12,486 nucleotides of DNA, taken from contig CABUCM010000057.1 in NCBI GenBank assembly GCA_902490005.1, forward strand, positions 1-12,486, in the 5' to 3' direction. Below the pieces are notes generated by a model, which searched no databases, was not told the DNA's origin, and saw only the letters and a list, made by a program, of their open reading frames with translations. Position 1 is the first letter of the stretch. Each line of letters starts with the position of its first letter. This document shows positions 1-7,228 of this stretch, in pieces. Made by a program: the position numbers and the translations under genes. The stretch comes from an uncultured Ruminiclostridium sp. GTDB lineage: Bacteria; Bacillota; Clostridia; Oscillospirales; Acutalibacteraceae.

Positions 1-259
<259 letters not shown>

Positions 260-560
260 TTGTATTAAATCCCCCTTGCGGGAGCTTCAATCAATTCCAG
301 AGCAATTCTCGCTCATTTAAACACTTGCGTGTTTTCGCGTCTCTTTCTTCCCGGGGCTGACGCGCTCCCCTTGTCCAATCCCAACAGGCCTTCCGGCCTG
401 CTTCCCTTGAACACTAAAAGAATTACGGGTCTCTTTTCTTCTTGCGTTGTTTAATTTTCAAGGTCCAAATCGTCGTCGATTTTTAATGAATTTCTCTAAA
501 TATTCCTATTTAAATTTGTTTATTGTGCAAGGAATTTTTTCCCTGCCGTTCTCGACGGCT
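260..560 (-). other. rRNA operon leader, no protein gene
   Basis: These roughly 300 bases lie between the rRNA promoter and the mature 16S 5' end and should be transcribed as the pre-rRNA leader. They contain a short GC hairpin (385-390 pairing with 395-400 around a TTCC loop) and a second small hairpin near 271-284. The segment reading GACCTTGAAAATTAAACAAC on the minus strand (about 446-465) resembles sequence often found flanking rRNA genes in Firmicutes. The partner strand for the RNase III processing stem would lie downstream of 16S, outside the window. I see no protein gene here. Confidence 0.7.
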
Positions 561-565
561 TTACT

Positions 566-594
566 ATAATACCAAAGATAGATTCCTTTGTCAA
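566..594 (-). promoter_or_regulatory. rRNA operon promoter
   Basis: On the minus strand TTGACA (589-594) and TATTAT (566-571) are separated by exactly 17 nt, with A/T-rich sequence upstream (about 595-660) that could act as an UP element. The predicted transcript starts near 559 and runs into the 16S leader. Strength and position both fit an rRNA promoter. Confidence 0.88.
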
Positions 595-724
595 CACTTT
601 TTTGCAAAAAAAATCTCTTTTCCTGCATTTTTTTGTTTTTGAAGAATATTTTGATTTTCTTACTATATGTTGTGATAGAAAGGAAAATAACCCCTATTTC
701 TTCCGCCTCTTTTCGGAAAATAAA

Positions 725-754
725 TGTATAGATATTTCCCTTTGGCACAAAATA
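725..754 (+). promoter_or_regulatory. possible sigma-G (forespore) promoter for sleB
   Basis: TGTATA (725-730) and CAAAATA (748-754) are separated by 17 nt. They resemble the sigma-G pattern TGNATA-N17/18-CATACTA, with 5 of 7 matches in the -10 element. In Bacillus sleB is transcribed in the forespore by sigma-G, so the match is sensible for this neighbour. The start would fall near 761, about 20 nt before the ribosome binding site. The match is by eye and the region is A/T-rich. Confidence 0.45.
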
Positions 755-791
755 GTTCTAATGAAATTCAAATGAACTCTGGAGGACTGCC

Positions 792-1517
792 ATGAAAGCA
801 ACCGATTTTTGGAAATACCTGTGGCGCGTTTTCGTCATTCTTTTGCTGAATATTTTAGTCATTGTCATGATCAGCGGCTATGGGCCCTTTGCTTCTTATA
901 CCTCACGAGAGAACTCGGAGGACACCACCCAAGAGGTCCTTTCAAAATACGGCTCCCGGGGAGAAGAGGTCCGGCAGATCCAAACCAAGCTGAAGGAACT
1001 GGGCTTGTATACCGGTAATATCGATGGGATTTATGGCAATGGCACGAAAAACGCGGTGATCGCGTTTCAAAAGCAAAAGGGCCTCGACGCCGACGGCATC
1101 GCCGGCACCAAGACCTTAACCGCCCTGGGCCTCTCTCAAAGCGGCGGCGGCAACGGCCAATTCAGCGACAGCGACGTGGCCCTGCTGGCCCGCACCATCT
1201 CCGCTGAGGCAAGAGGGGAGCCCTATACCGGACAAGTCGCCGTTGGGGCGGTCATCCTGAACCGGATCGAGCACCCTTCTTTTCCAGACACCCTTGCCGG
1301 CGTAATTTACCAGCCCGGCGCCTTCTCCTGCCTGGCTGACGGACAATTTAACGAGCCTGTGGCCGAATCTGCCACACGGGCCGCCCAGGACGCCATCAAC
1401 GGCTGGGATCCTTCCGGCGGCGCCATTTATTATTTCAATCCCCAAACCGCCACCAATAAATGGATCTGGTCCCGGCCTGCGATCACCACCATCGGAAAAC
1501 ACCGCTTTTGCTCCTGA
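792..1517 (+). CDS. sleB: SleB-like spore cortex-lytic enzyme (cell wall hydrolase)
   Basis: A 241-residue predicted cell wall hydrolase. A hydrophobic segment at residues 12-30 is an uncleaved anchor or signal peptide. A PG_binding_1 domain follows at about 54-112 (ending in the typical DGIAGTKT stretch), then a Ser/Gly linker and a Hydrolase_2 (SleB/CwlJ) domain at about 128-241. The SAEARGE motif carries the presumed catalytic glutamate, Glu139. SleB proteins are lytic transglycosylases that cut cortex peptidoglycan with muramic-delta-lactam during germination. The order anchor, PG-binding, catalytic domain matches the family, although the N-terminus is a plain membrane segment. GGAGG at 781-785 fixes the ATG at 792. 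A forespore-like promoter lies upstream. No YpeB partner gene follows; the next gene is on the other strand. A non-sporulation SleB paralogue cannot be excluded. Confidence 0.85.
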   Translation: MKATDFWKYLWRVFVILLLNILVIVMISGYGPFASYTSRENSEDTTQEVLSKYGSRGEEVRQIQTKLKELGLYTGNIDGIYGNGTKNAVIAFQKQKGLDADGIAGTKTLTALGLSQSGGGNGQFSDSDVALLARTISAEARGEPYTGQVAVGAVILNRIEHPSFPDTLAGVIYQPGAFSCLADGQFNEPVAESATRAAQDAINGWDPSGGAIYYFNPQTATNKWIWSRPAITTIGKHRFCS

Positions 1518-1552
1518 TCTTCTTCTATAGATAGGAAATTAAGGTGAGCAAA

Positions 1553-1586
1553 AAAACGCCTGACGCTTTTCAGCGCCAGGCGTTTT
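1553..1586. terminator. bidirectional terminator between sleB and the lipoprotein gene
   Basis: A hairpin with GC core (CGCCTG at 1557-1562 pairing with CAGGCG at 1577-1582, inner stem 1564-1567 with 1572-1575) is flanked by A4 and T4. It can end sleB on the plus strand and, with a longer T run, the convergent lipoprotein gene on the minus strand. Confidence 0.85.
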
Positions 1587-1606
1587 CATTTAATTTTTTA
1601 GAAGGA

Positions 1607-2146
1607 TCAATGGAATTCGTTGAACGCCTTTACGATCTCTTCCTTGCGCTGCTTGTTGGCATCGTCCTCAGATACGTCGCCGTAGCTCATCATATATTTG
1701 CCGTTATCCGACATCATCGCGTTAATCTGGTTTTGCAGCATCATGTAATGCCCCTCGGACTTAACCGCGTTTACCGTGCTGGAACCGTGGGAATCCAGGG
1801 TCTCGGGATCGAACTCGTACAGCTCGATGATATAATTGGCGCCATTGATGGTCGCTTCATATTTATAGCCCGCCTTGGCCCCGATTACATCGGCGTACAT
1901 ATCCTTTTTGGAATCCTTGTTCACAAAGCCCTTATCCTCAAAATATTTGCACAGGCCGTCAATGTTGGCTTCATAGCTGTCGGCGTCGATGTTTTCCATC
2001 GAAGAGGTTTCCGCCTCCTGGCTGGAAGCCTCCGCCGCCTGAGAGCTGCTCAGATAGCTTGAACCGCCCACATCTCCGGCGCCGCAGCCGGCAAAAACAG
2101 TGACAGAAAGGGCGCAAGCCATTACAATTAGCAATAGTTTCTTCAT
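1607..2146 (-). CDS. small secreted lipoprotein of unknown function
   Basis: A 179-residue predicted lipoprotein. The N-terminus is a short lipoprotein signal with lipobox FAGC, so Cys21 would be lipidated and the protein held on the outer face of the membrane. A Ser/Glu/Ala-rich linker covers about residues 29-49. The rest (about 52-179) is a compact globular domain with a Tyr/Met-rich core and an amphipathic C-terminal helix. I do not recognise the family; related small lipoproteins are common in gut Clostridia. GGAGG (2152-2156) stands 5 nt before the ATG, and a good sigma-A promoter lies upstream. It is transcribed alone and shares a terminator with sleB, and nothing in the sequence ties the two in function. 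Confidence 0.8.
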   Translation of the reverse strand: MKKLLLIVMACALSVTVFAGCGAGDVGGSSYLSSSQAAEASSQEAETSSMENIDADSYEANIDGLCKYFEDKGFVNKDSKKDMYADVIGAKAGYKYEATINGANYIIELYEFDPETLDSHGSSTVNAVKSEGHYMMLQNQINAMMSDNGKYMMSYGDVSEDDANKQRKEEIVKAFNEFH

Positions 2147-2197
2147 TTTATCCTCCGAGTATTTTTGTTATTCTCTTTCAAACCTTACTGATATAGT

Positions 2198-2226
2198 ATT
2201 ATAGCCTATTTCCCCGGAAGATTCAA
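2198..2226 (-). promoter_or_regulatory. sigma-A promoter of the lipoprotein gene
   Basis: On the minus strand TTGAAT (2221-2226) and a perfect TATAAT (2198-2203) are 17 nt apart. They sit about 50 nt upstream of the lipoprotein start. Confidence 0.7.
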
Positions 2227-2263
2227 CTATAAGCCGCAACTATTTCTCGCCCGCTTTCCCAGA

Positions 2264-3274
2264 TTATTTTAAAAAGGTCTGGTAATCCTCATAGTTCTGC
2301 TTCAGCAGCTCCGGGGTGTTCAAGCCGTAGGGGCAGTGCCGCACACAGTGGTTGCAGTGGATGCAGTTTTCGATCTTCTTCATCTTTTCCTGCCATTCCT
2401 CCGTCAGCCAGGCGGCGGATGGCGCCCGGCGCAGCATCAGGGACATTCTGGCGGCGTTGTTGATCTCGATTCCCGCCGGGCAGGGCATGCAGTAGCCGCA
2501 GCCGCGGCAGAAGTTCCCCGAGAGTTCCTTTTGGTCCTTGGCGATCTTATCCTTCCTGGCCTGGGTCAGGGCCGGTTCCTGTTCCTGATAAGACAGAAAT
2601 TCATCCAGCTCTTGTTCCCGCTGAACGCCCCAAATGGGCAGTACGTTATCAAACTGGTTTAAATACGCGTAAGCGGCGGCGGAATCTGTGATCAGCCCAC
2701 CGGACAACGCTTTCATGGCGATAAAGCCCAGCTTCTTTTCCTTGCACAGCCTCACGATTTCCAATTCCTGCTCTCCGGACAAATAGCAGAAGGGAAATTG
2801 TATGGTATCGTACAGCCCGGACGCGATGGCTTCCTTGGCCACGTGGTGCCGGTGGTTGGTAATCCCGATAAAACGGATTTTCCCCTGGCTTCTGGCCTCT
2901 TCCATGGCCTCGTACAGGCCGGTGCCGTCCCCCGGCTTGGGGCAGAAAGACGGGTTATGGAATTGGAAAATATCCACGTAGTCTGTTTTCATCAGCCGCA
3001 GGCTGGTCTCCAGATCCTTCCAAAATCCCTCCGCCGTAGTGGAAGGGGTTTTGGTGGCGATGGTAATTCGATCCCGCACGTCGCTGAGGGAGTACCCGAT
3101 TTTCTCCTCGCTGTCGGAGTAACTGCGGGCGGTATCGAAGAAATTAATCCCGTTGTCATAGGCTTTTCGCAAAAGGGTCCTGGCCTCGTCAAAAGAAACC
3201 CTTTGCACCGGGAGCGCACCAAAGCCGTTTTTGTTTACCGTGATTCCTGTCCTTCCTAACGTAACCTGGGTCAT
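2264..3274 (-). CDS. aldo/keto reductase with C-terminal 4Fe-4S motifs
   Basis: A 336-residue cytoplasmic oxidoreductase. Residues 1 to about 240 form the aldo/keto reductase TIM barrel with the full catalytic tetrad: Asp47, Tyr52, Lys75 and His106. The C-terminal 80 residues add two cysteine motifs, Cys256/259/262/265 followed by Pro and Cys304/307/310/314 followed by Pro, which should bind 4Fe-4S clusters. This architecture (COG1453-type predicted oxidoreductases) is common in anaerobes; substrates are mostly unknown, and electrons may come from ferredoxin as well as NAD(P)H. The ATG at 3274 is preceded by AAGGAAGG. It is divergent from a second, dissimilar aldo/keto reductase across a 311-bp intergenic region, so related stress or carbonyl-detoxification roles are possible but unproven. 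Confidence 0.92.
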   Translation of the reverse strand: MTQVTLGRTGITVNKNGFGALPVQRVSFDEARTLLRKAYDNGINFFDTARSYSDSEEKIGYSLSDVRDRITIATKTPSTTAEGFWKDLETSLRLMKTDYVDIFQFHNPSFCPKPGDGTGLYEAMEEARSQGKIRFIGITNHRHHVAKEAIASGLYDTIQFPFCYLSGEQELEIVRLCKEKKLGFIAMKALSGGLITDSAAAYAYLNQFDNVLPIWGVQREQELDEFLSYQEQEPALTQARKDKIAKDQKELSGNFCRGCGYCMPCPAGIEINNAARMSLMLRRAPSAAWLTEEWQEKMKKIENCIHCNHCVRHCPYGLNTPELLKQNYEDYQTFLK

Positions 3275-3377
3275 AGAGATCCTTCCTTTCCCTTTCTTAT
3301 CGCCGCTGTCTTAAGGCTTATATGATACAAAAAGTATATTCTATCCCATTTATCCCCGTTTTTCTTTTTTCTATTTC

Positions 3378-3406
3378 AGTATAGCAAGCTTTGGGGAGAA
3401 ATACAA
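3378..3406 (-). promoter_or_regulatory. possible promoter of the iron-sulfur aldo/keto reductase
   Basis: On the minus strand TTGTAT (3401-3406) and TATACT (3378-3383) are 17 nt apart, about 105 nt before the start codon. The -35 is weak. A second TATACT (3333-3338) nearer the gene lacks a credible -35. Confidence 0.35.
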
Positions 3407-3492
3407 GAAATCTGTGGCTTTCCCTGTTTTCGGCGGCGAAACTTATTATCCTTTTTCATTTTTTCTTTTTTTGCTTTCCTTCCTCAAGCCTC

Positions 3493-3520
3493 TATACAAA
3501 CGATAAAAAAGGATTATAAT
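3493..3520 (+). promoter_or_regulatory. promoter of the YdhF-like reductase
   Basis: TATACA (3493-3498) and a perfect TATAAT (3515-3520) are 16 nt apart, about 65 nt before the ATG at 3586. The -10 is strong and the -35 weak. Together with the minus-strand promoter it fills the 3275-3585 intergenic region, where I see no other gene or RNA. Confidence 0.55.
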
Positions 3521-3585
3521 AGGGTTAGCGATTCTGATTCCCCTATCGATTCCTGAATTTTATCCGTTTCGGAAAGGAGCTTTCT

Positions 3586-4506
3586 ATGAAAACAATGACG
3601 ATCGGGGGCATGGAGGCCTCTCAAGTTTCTTTGGGCTGCATGCGCTTAAAATTCGTTTCCGCCGGGGAGGCGGAAGCCCTCATTAAAACCGCCCTGGGCC
3701 ATGGAATCAACTATTTCGACCATGCCGACTGCTACGGCGACGGTTTGTCCGAGGAAATCTTTTCCCAGGCCGTGGACCTCCGTTCTTCCCTGCGGCAGAA
3801 GATGCTGATCCAAACCAAGTGCGGCATCCGCAACGACGGCGTCAGCCGCTACGATTTTTCCAAGGAGCATATTCTGGAAAGCGTTGACGGAAGCCTTAGG
3901 CGCCTGAAAACAGATTATTTGGACGCCTTGCTGCTTCACCGCCCGGACCCCCTGGTGGAGCCGGAGGAGGTGGCCGAGGCCTTTGAGCGTCTTCACGCCG
4001 CGGGCAAAGTCCGCTATTTCGGCGTCAGCAACCAATCCCCCATGCTGATAGAGCTTCTGCAAAAATATATCCGCCAGCCGCTGTTAATCAACCAGCTTCA
4101 GTTCAGCATCTGCCACGCCCTGATGCTGGACCAGGAAATCCACTTCAATATGGACACGCCTTTTTCCCCGGACCGTTCCGGGGAAATCATTGAATACTGC
4201 CGCCTAAAGGATATCACTATTCAGGCCTGGTCCCCGTTCCAATACGGGTTTTTCGAGGGTGTATTCGTGGATAACCCCAAATTCCCGGAGCTGAACCAGG
4301 TGCTGGGACGGATCGCCCAGGAGCACAACACCAACAAATCCGCCGTGGCCGTGGCCTGGATCCTCCGGCACCCGGCCCATATGCAGGTGATCGTGGGGAC
4401 CATGAACGCGAAACGCCTCAGTGATATTTCCCAGGCCACGGATTTCACCCTCACCCGGGAAGAATGGTACGAAATTTACGCCGCCGCGGGAAAGCAGATC
4501 CCGTAA
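3586..4506 (+). CDS. aldo/keto reductase, YdhF-like
   Basis: A 306-residue single-domain NAD(P)H-dependent aldo/keto reductase. The catalytic tetrad is complete: Asp45 and Tyr50 in the FDHADCYG motif, Lys78 and His118 (LLLHRPDP). The FDHAD-Y-GDG pattern and the later GVSNQ and QLQFS stretches match the E. coli YdhF subgroup (COG4989), whose physiological substrate is not known. Unlike its divergent neighbour it has no iron-sulfur tail, and length is normal for the subgroup. AAAGGAG at 3573-3579 sets the ATG at 3586. It appears monocistronic, ending at a hairpin terminator 27 nt after the stop. Confidence 0.92.
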   Translation: MKTMTIGGMEASQVSLGCMRLKFVSAGEAEALIKTALGHGINYFDHADCYGDGLSEEIFSQAVDLRSSLRQKMLIQTKCGIRNDGVSRYDFSKEHILESVDGSLRRLKTDYLDALLLHRPDPLVEPEEVAEAFERLHAAGKVRYFGVSNQSPMLIELLQKYIRQPLLINQLQFSICHALMLDQEIHFNMDTPFSPDRSGEIIEYCRLKDITIQAWSPFQYGFFEGVFVDNPKFPELNQVLGRIAQEHNTNKSAVAVAWILRHPAHMQVIVGTMNAKRLSDISQATDFTLTREEWYEIYAAAGKQIP

Positions 4507-4532
4507 CCCCCTGAAAGCGCAATTCCCTGAAA

Positions 4533-4565
4533 AAGCCGCCCTTGCCGTTCCGGCAGGGGCGGCTT
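4533..4565 (+). terminator. terminator of the YdhF-like reductase
   Basis: A 13-bp GC-rich stem (4535-4547 with 4551-4563) has a TTC loop and is followed by TTATATTT. The T tract is interrupted, and the A run on the other side could make it work in the minus direction too. Confidence 0.7.
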
Positions 4566-4678
4566 ATATTTATGCTTTCGTACAGGGCGGCGCAACAACC
4601 GCCCGCTGTGCGGGTGAGGTTAAATTTTGATCGAATTATTTCAATCATTCCAAACGCTGATGTTCCTATTTGCTTTTA

Positions 4679-4716
4679 CCAAAAAAAGGCCGGGGAACCC
4701 CCCGGCCTTTTTTTGG
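4679..4716. terminator. strong bidirectional terminator
   Basis: A perfect 17-bp inverted repeat: CC, A7, GGCC and GGGG (4679-4695) pair with CCCC, GGCC, T7 and GG (4700-4716) around an AACC loop. It has a U7 tract on both strands. It lies 37 nt past the stop of the minus-strand fusion ORF and can also back up the plus-strand reductase terminator. Confidence 0.9.
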
Positions 4717-4752
4717 TTGATTCATAGCGTGCCGTACCGCCTCGAAATATCC

Positions 4753-5427
4753 TCAGGCTTCCCCCTTGTCCTCCGGATAAAGGGATAAAAATTCCATCAG
4801 GGAGGCGCAGGCCGCCCCGTTTCCCCAGTCGAAAATAGTAAACTCTCCCAGCCCCAGCTTTTTGGTGCCGTCGCTGTGGTTAAAGTTTTCCATCATAAAT
4901 CCGTAATCCTGCTGGTCGAAATGGGGATGCACCCGCTCATACAAGCTTTTCAGCTCCGGGTTTTCCGGGCAGTACATCATATAAAAAGAGGCTTTCATGC
5001 TGTAAAGGGCCCGTAGTCGGTATTCCTCCCGCCCTGTGGCGCAGTAATACCGCAAATAGGTCAGCGCGAACAGGCTTTGGCGGGCGTCGTTCCACTCGTC
5101 ATCCGTGTTCATCACGCCGAAGCCCCCCAGCGTCTGGGGCACAAAGCCCCAGGGACGGCACAGCTGCTGGTAAAGGGAAAGCTCCGCCAGCGCCTTCTCC
5201 CCCGCCTCCAAATAGCGGGGCTCTCCTTTCAGCTCGTAAAGCGCTAAAAACGCTTCGCAGCACCAGTAAATACTGAAGCTGCACTGGCAGTAAAGCCCGA
5301 TGACGTCCGGCGCTAAAAACAGATAAGCCGCCACCGCTTCCGATGACCTTTGGCTCAGCCGTCTCGGGGTCTTATTTTCTAAATTTCCTGCCCGTCCGGC
5401 GGACGGGGTAACGTCTGCTGCACGCAC
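4753..5427 (-). pseudogene. deletion fusion: sugar permease N-terminus joined to glycosidase-like C-terminus
   Basis: An open frame of 224 codons with a GTG start at 5425-5427, 7 nt after AAGGGGG (5435-5441). Residues 1 to about 45 look like the start of a CUT1 (MalF/UgpA-type) permease: a basic stretch, then EAVAAYLFLAPDVIGL, the usual beginning of the first membrane helix. From about residue 46 (near 5290) the sequence becomes the C-terminal half of an alpha/alpha-barrel glycosidase-like protein, with WCCEAFLALYELKGEPRYL, GGFGVMNTDDEWNDARQ, MMYCPENPE and FDWGNGAA stretches. Neither half is complete: the permease lacks its remaining helices and EAA loop, the hydrolase its N-terminal half. 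The position behind a sugar-binding protein is where permease genes normally sit. I infer a deletion. A short GH-like protein with an odd N-terminus is the alternative, and the hydrolase family number is not assigned. Confidence 0.7.
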
Positions 5428-5446
5428 GGTTATGCCCCCTTAGTCG

Positions 5447-5478
5447 TCGGGCAGGGAGGTCGCGGCCTCCCTGCCCGA
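5447..5478. repeat. intergenic stem-loop between binding protein and permease start
   Basis: A perfect 13-bp stem (5447-5459 with 5466-5478) with a 6-nt loop sits between the binding-protein stop and the next start. In the direction of transcription (minus) no U tract follows; the T run lies on the plus side. It therefore looks less like a terminator and more like the mRNA-stabilising hairpins often found between binding-protein and permease genes. Confidence 0.7.
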
Positions 5479-5500
5479 TTTTTACAATGTTTTGCCCCGT

Positions 5501-6858
5501 TTATTTGACCAGCTCTCTCATCTTCTGGCCGTCCGCGCTGTCTGAATACGCGTTAATGGTTTCCGCCGCTTTATCAGTCGCTTCCTGGGCTGTGGAATTG
5601 CCGAACATGACCTCCTGCAGAGCGTCGGTCACAGCGGTAACGATCTCGGGCGGATACGCGGGTTCCGGCCTGGTGTTCGGCCAGATATCGTTGATATAGG
5701 TGATATGGGGTTCCTTGCTGTAATATTCGGTTTCGGTGATCTCATCCATCACTGATTTTCTCGGGGAGAGGTAGGTGCCGGGAGGCATCATCAGCTCTAC
5801 GGCGTTTTCCTTATCCTTGCCGAACAGCCAAACCGCGAACTCCTTGGCTTCCTGGGGATGCTCCGTCTGGGCGTTCACCACAGAGAACCAGCCGCCGTAT
5901 GCCCCGACGGACTCCATTCCCTTTTCCGGCGTGGGGATCTTAGCGACGCCGAACTCAAAGTCGGGATAGTTTTCGCTGAAGTTGTCGGCCACCCACTCGC
6001 CCAGCATGGCCATCACGGCCTTGCCCTAGGCCACGTCCGCGTCGAAGGAAGCGCCGCCCTTGGGAGAGGCCAGGCCCTCCTTGACCAGGGTGCCCCACAA
6101 ATCCAAGGCTGCCACGCCCTCAGGCTCATTGATGCGGGCTTTCGTCCAGTTTTCATCGATCACGTCGCCGCCGGCGGACCAGAGGTAGGAATACCAGATA
6201 TAGTTTTCAAACACGTCCGGCGCGGTGGGCAGAATCACGCCCCAGCGGTCGTCAGTCTTATATTCCCTGGCGATGGAAAGCAGCTCATCCCAGGTTTCCG
6301 GCGGGGTGATGTTGTTTTCCTCAAAGAACTTCTTGTCATAGATCAGGGAAGGCACGCCCATTTCGTGGGGAACGCCGTAAATATTATCGCCCACGCTGAC
6401 CACCTTCATGGAAATCGGCAGATAATCATCCCTGAGCTCCTGGGTAAACGTATCGTTGAGCGGCAAAAGCAGGTCGTTGAGCACAAACTTTAAAAAATCG
6501 CTGGCGCTGAGCCAGAACACGTCCGGGCCTGTGCCGCTGCAATGTTGGCGATCAGTTTTTCTCCCACATACTGCTCCCACGGGAAGGTTTCAAACTCTAC
6601 CACGGTGGTCTCGCTTTCCGCGTTAAATTTGTCCACAAGCTTCGTCAGCGTTTCCTGCTCGTTTTCATCCTGGTACTTCCAGAATTTAATGGTCACCTTA
6701 TCCTGGGCCTCCGGCGCGGAGGCCGACGAGGTTTCCTTGGAGCTGGCGTCTCCCGAGCTGGGCGGATTTTCCTTGCCGGAGCAGCCCGCCAGCGCGGCCA
6801 GCATCATAGACAGGGCTAAAAGCGGGCTTACGCTTTTACGAATGGTTTTCTTTTTCAT
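5501..6858 (-). pseudogene. sugar ABC transporter substrate-binding lipoprotein, frameshifted and with an in-frame TAG
   Basis: An extracellular family 1 (CUT1) sugar-binding protein in three pieces. The first frame starts at ATG 6858 behind AGGGGG, with a lipoprotein signal (lipobox LAGC, Cys26), a Ser-rich linker, then the mature domain. The frame breaks near 6535, where one missing C on the plus strand (a G on the coding strand) turns the expected AAGTGPDVF motif into AAAQAR. The middle frame, covering PDVFWLSASDF and the TWDEL region, ends at TAG (6026-6028), and the last piece resumes in the same frame with GKAVMAMLGEW down to TAA at 5501. The span is 1358 nt; adding one base gives 453 codons, a normal length. 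Glutamine (CAG) is the likeliest original residue at the TAG. In the intact state it would deliver an oligosaccharide or sugar to permeases encoded downstream. Assembly error remains possible for the single-base gap. Confidence 0.88.
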
Positions 6859-6963
6859 TTTTTTACCCCCTAACCAATTTCTCTCTCATAGAAGCACACA
6901 AGCGAATGGAACCCCTTCACCTCCCGCGGCACATTTTGGAATCCGTTTTTCTTGTCTGCCTTC

Positions 6964-6992
6964 ACTATAGCACGACGGGGGAAAGCCGGAAA
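6964..6992 (-). promoter_or_regulatory. promoter of the binding-protein operon
   Basis: On the minus strand TGCTATAGT provides an extended -10 (hexamer 6964-6969); the best -35 at 17 nt spacing is the weak TTTCCG (6987-6992). A weak -35 is what one expects of a promoter that needs an AraC-type activator such as the YesN-like regulator of this locus. The leader is about 100 nt. Confidence 0.5.
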
Positions 6993-7228
6993 CTCGAAAT
7001 CCTTTTGATCGTGTGCACTATTTTACGGACTTCAAATTTTTTCATTGTTTCCCCTCAGGCGAGCTTCTCTTATGAAACCCATCAGGCGGCCCAGGCCCAA
7101 GGCCCCGCCAGGATATCATTCCACTTTCCCGGAGCCTGATCCCTTGGAATCAAACGTTGCCCTCCTGAAAAGTCGGTTATTCCGCCAAGGAAAATAGAGC
7201 CGCCATTTTTGCGCTTCCCCCTAATTTT
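6993..7228 (+). other. divergent intergenic region, kinase start missing
   Basis: With the promoter above, this completes the 370-bp gap between the binding-protein start and the kinase frame. Activator sites for both directions would be expected here, but I cannot identify any. The kinase frame stays open back to an in-frame TGA at 7166-7168 and contains no start codon with a ribosome binding site. A different frame (about 6990-7080) encodes a short hydrophobic stretch that might be the remnant of a first membrane helix, but this is weak. Confidence 0.4.

Noticed and set aside
506..748. 80-codon minus-strand frame over the rRNA promoter region
   Set aside because: It spans the consensus rRNA promoter, is made of low-complexity Lys/Phe-rich A/T sequence and has no ribosome binding site.
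1544..2062. 172-codon plus-strand frame opposite the lipoprotein gene
   Set aside because: It starts at the terminator and is antisense to a gene with a clear lipobox, ribosome binding site and promoter.
5241..5320. Two direct copies of GCGCTAAAAAC (5241-5251, 5310-5320) as the recombination scar of the deletion
   Set aside because: Deletion between direct repeats leaves one copy at the junction; these lie on both sides of it, each inside sequence that reads as its own protein (FLAP and FLAL codons). Probably chance.
5858..6493. 211-codon plus-strand frame opposite the binding-protein gene
   Set aside because: It is a His/Gly/Val-rich shadow of a GC-rich coding region with no start signal.
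6993..7080. Hydrophobic out-of-frame stretch as the lost first membrane helix of the kinase
   Set aside because: It is short, overlaps the binding-protein promoter zone and shows no convincing kinase-specific sequence; kept only as a possibility.
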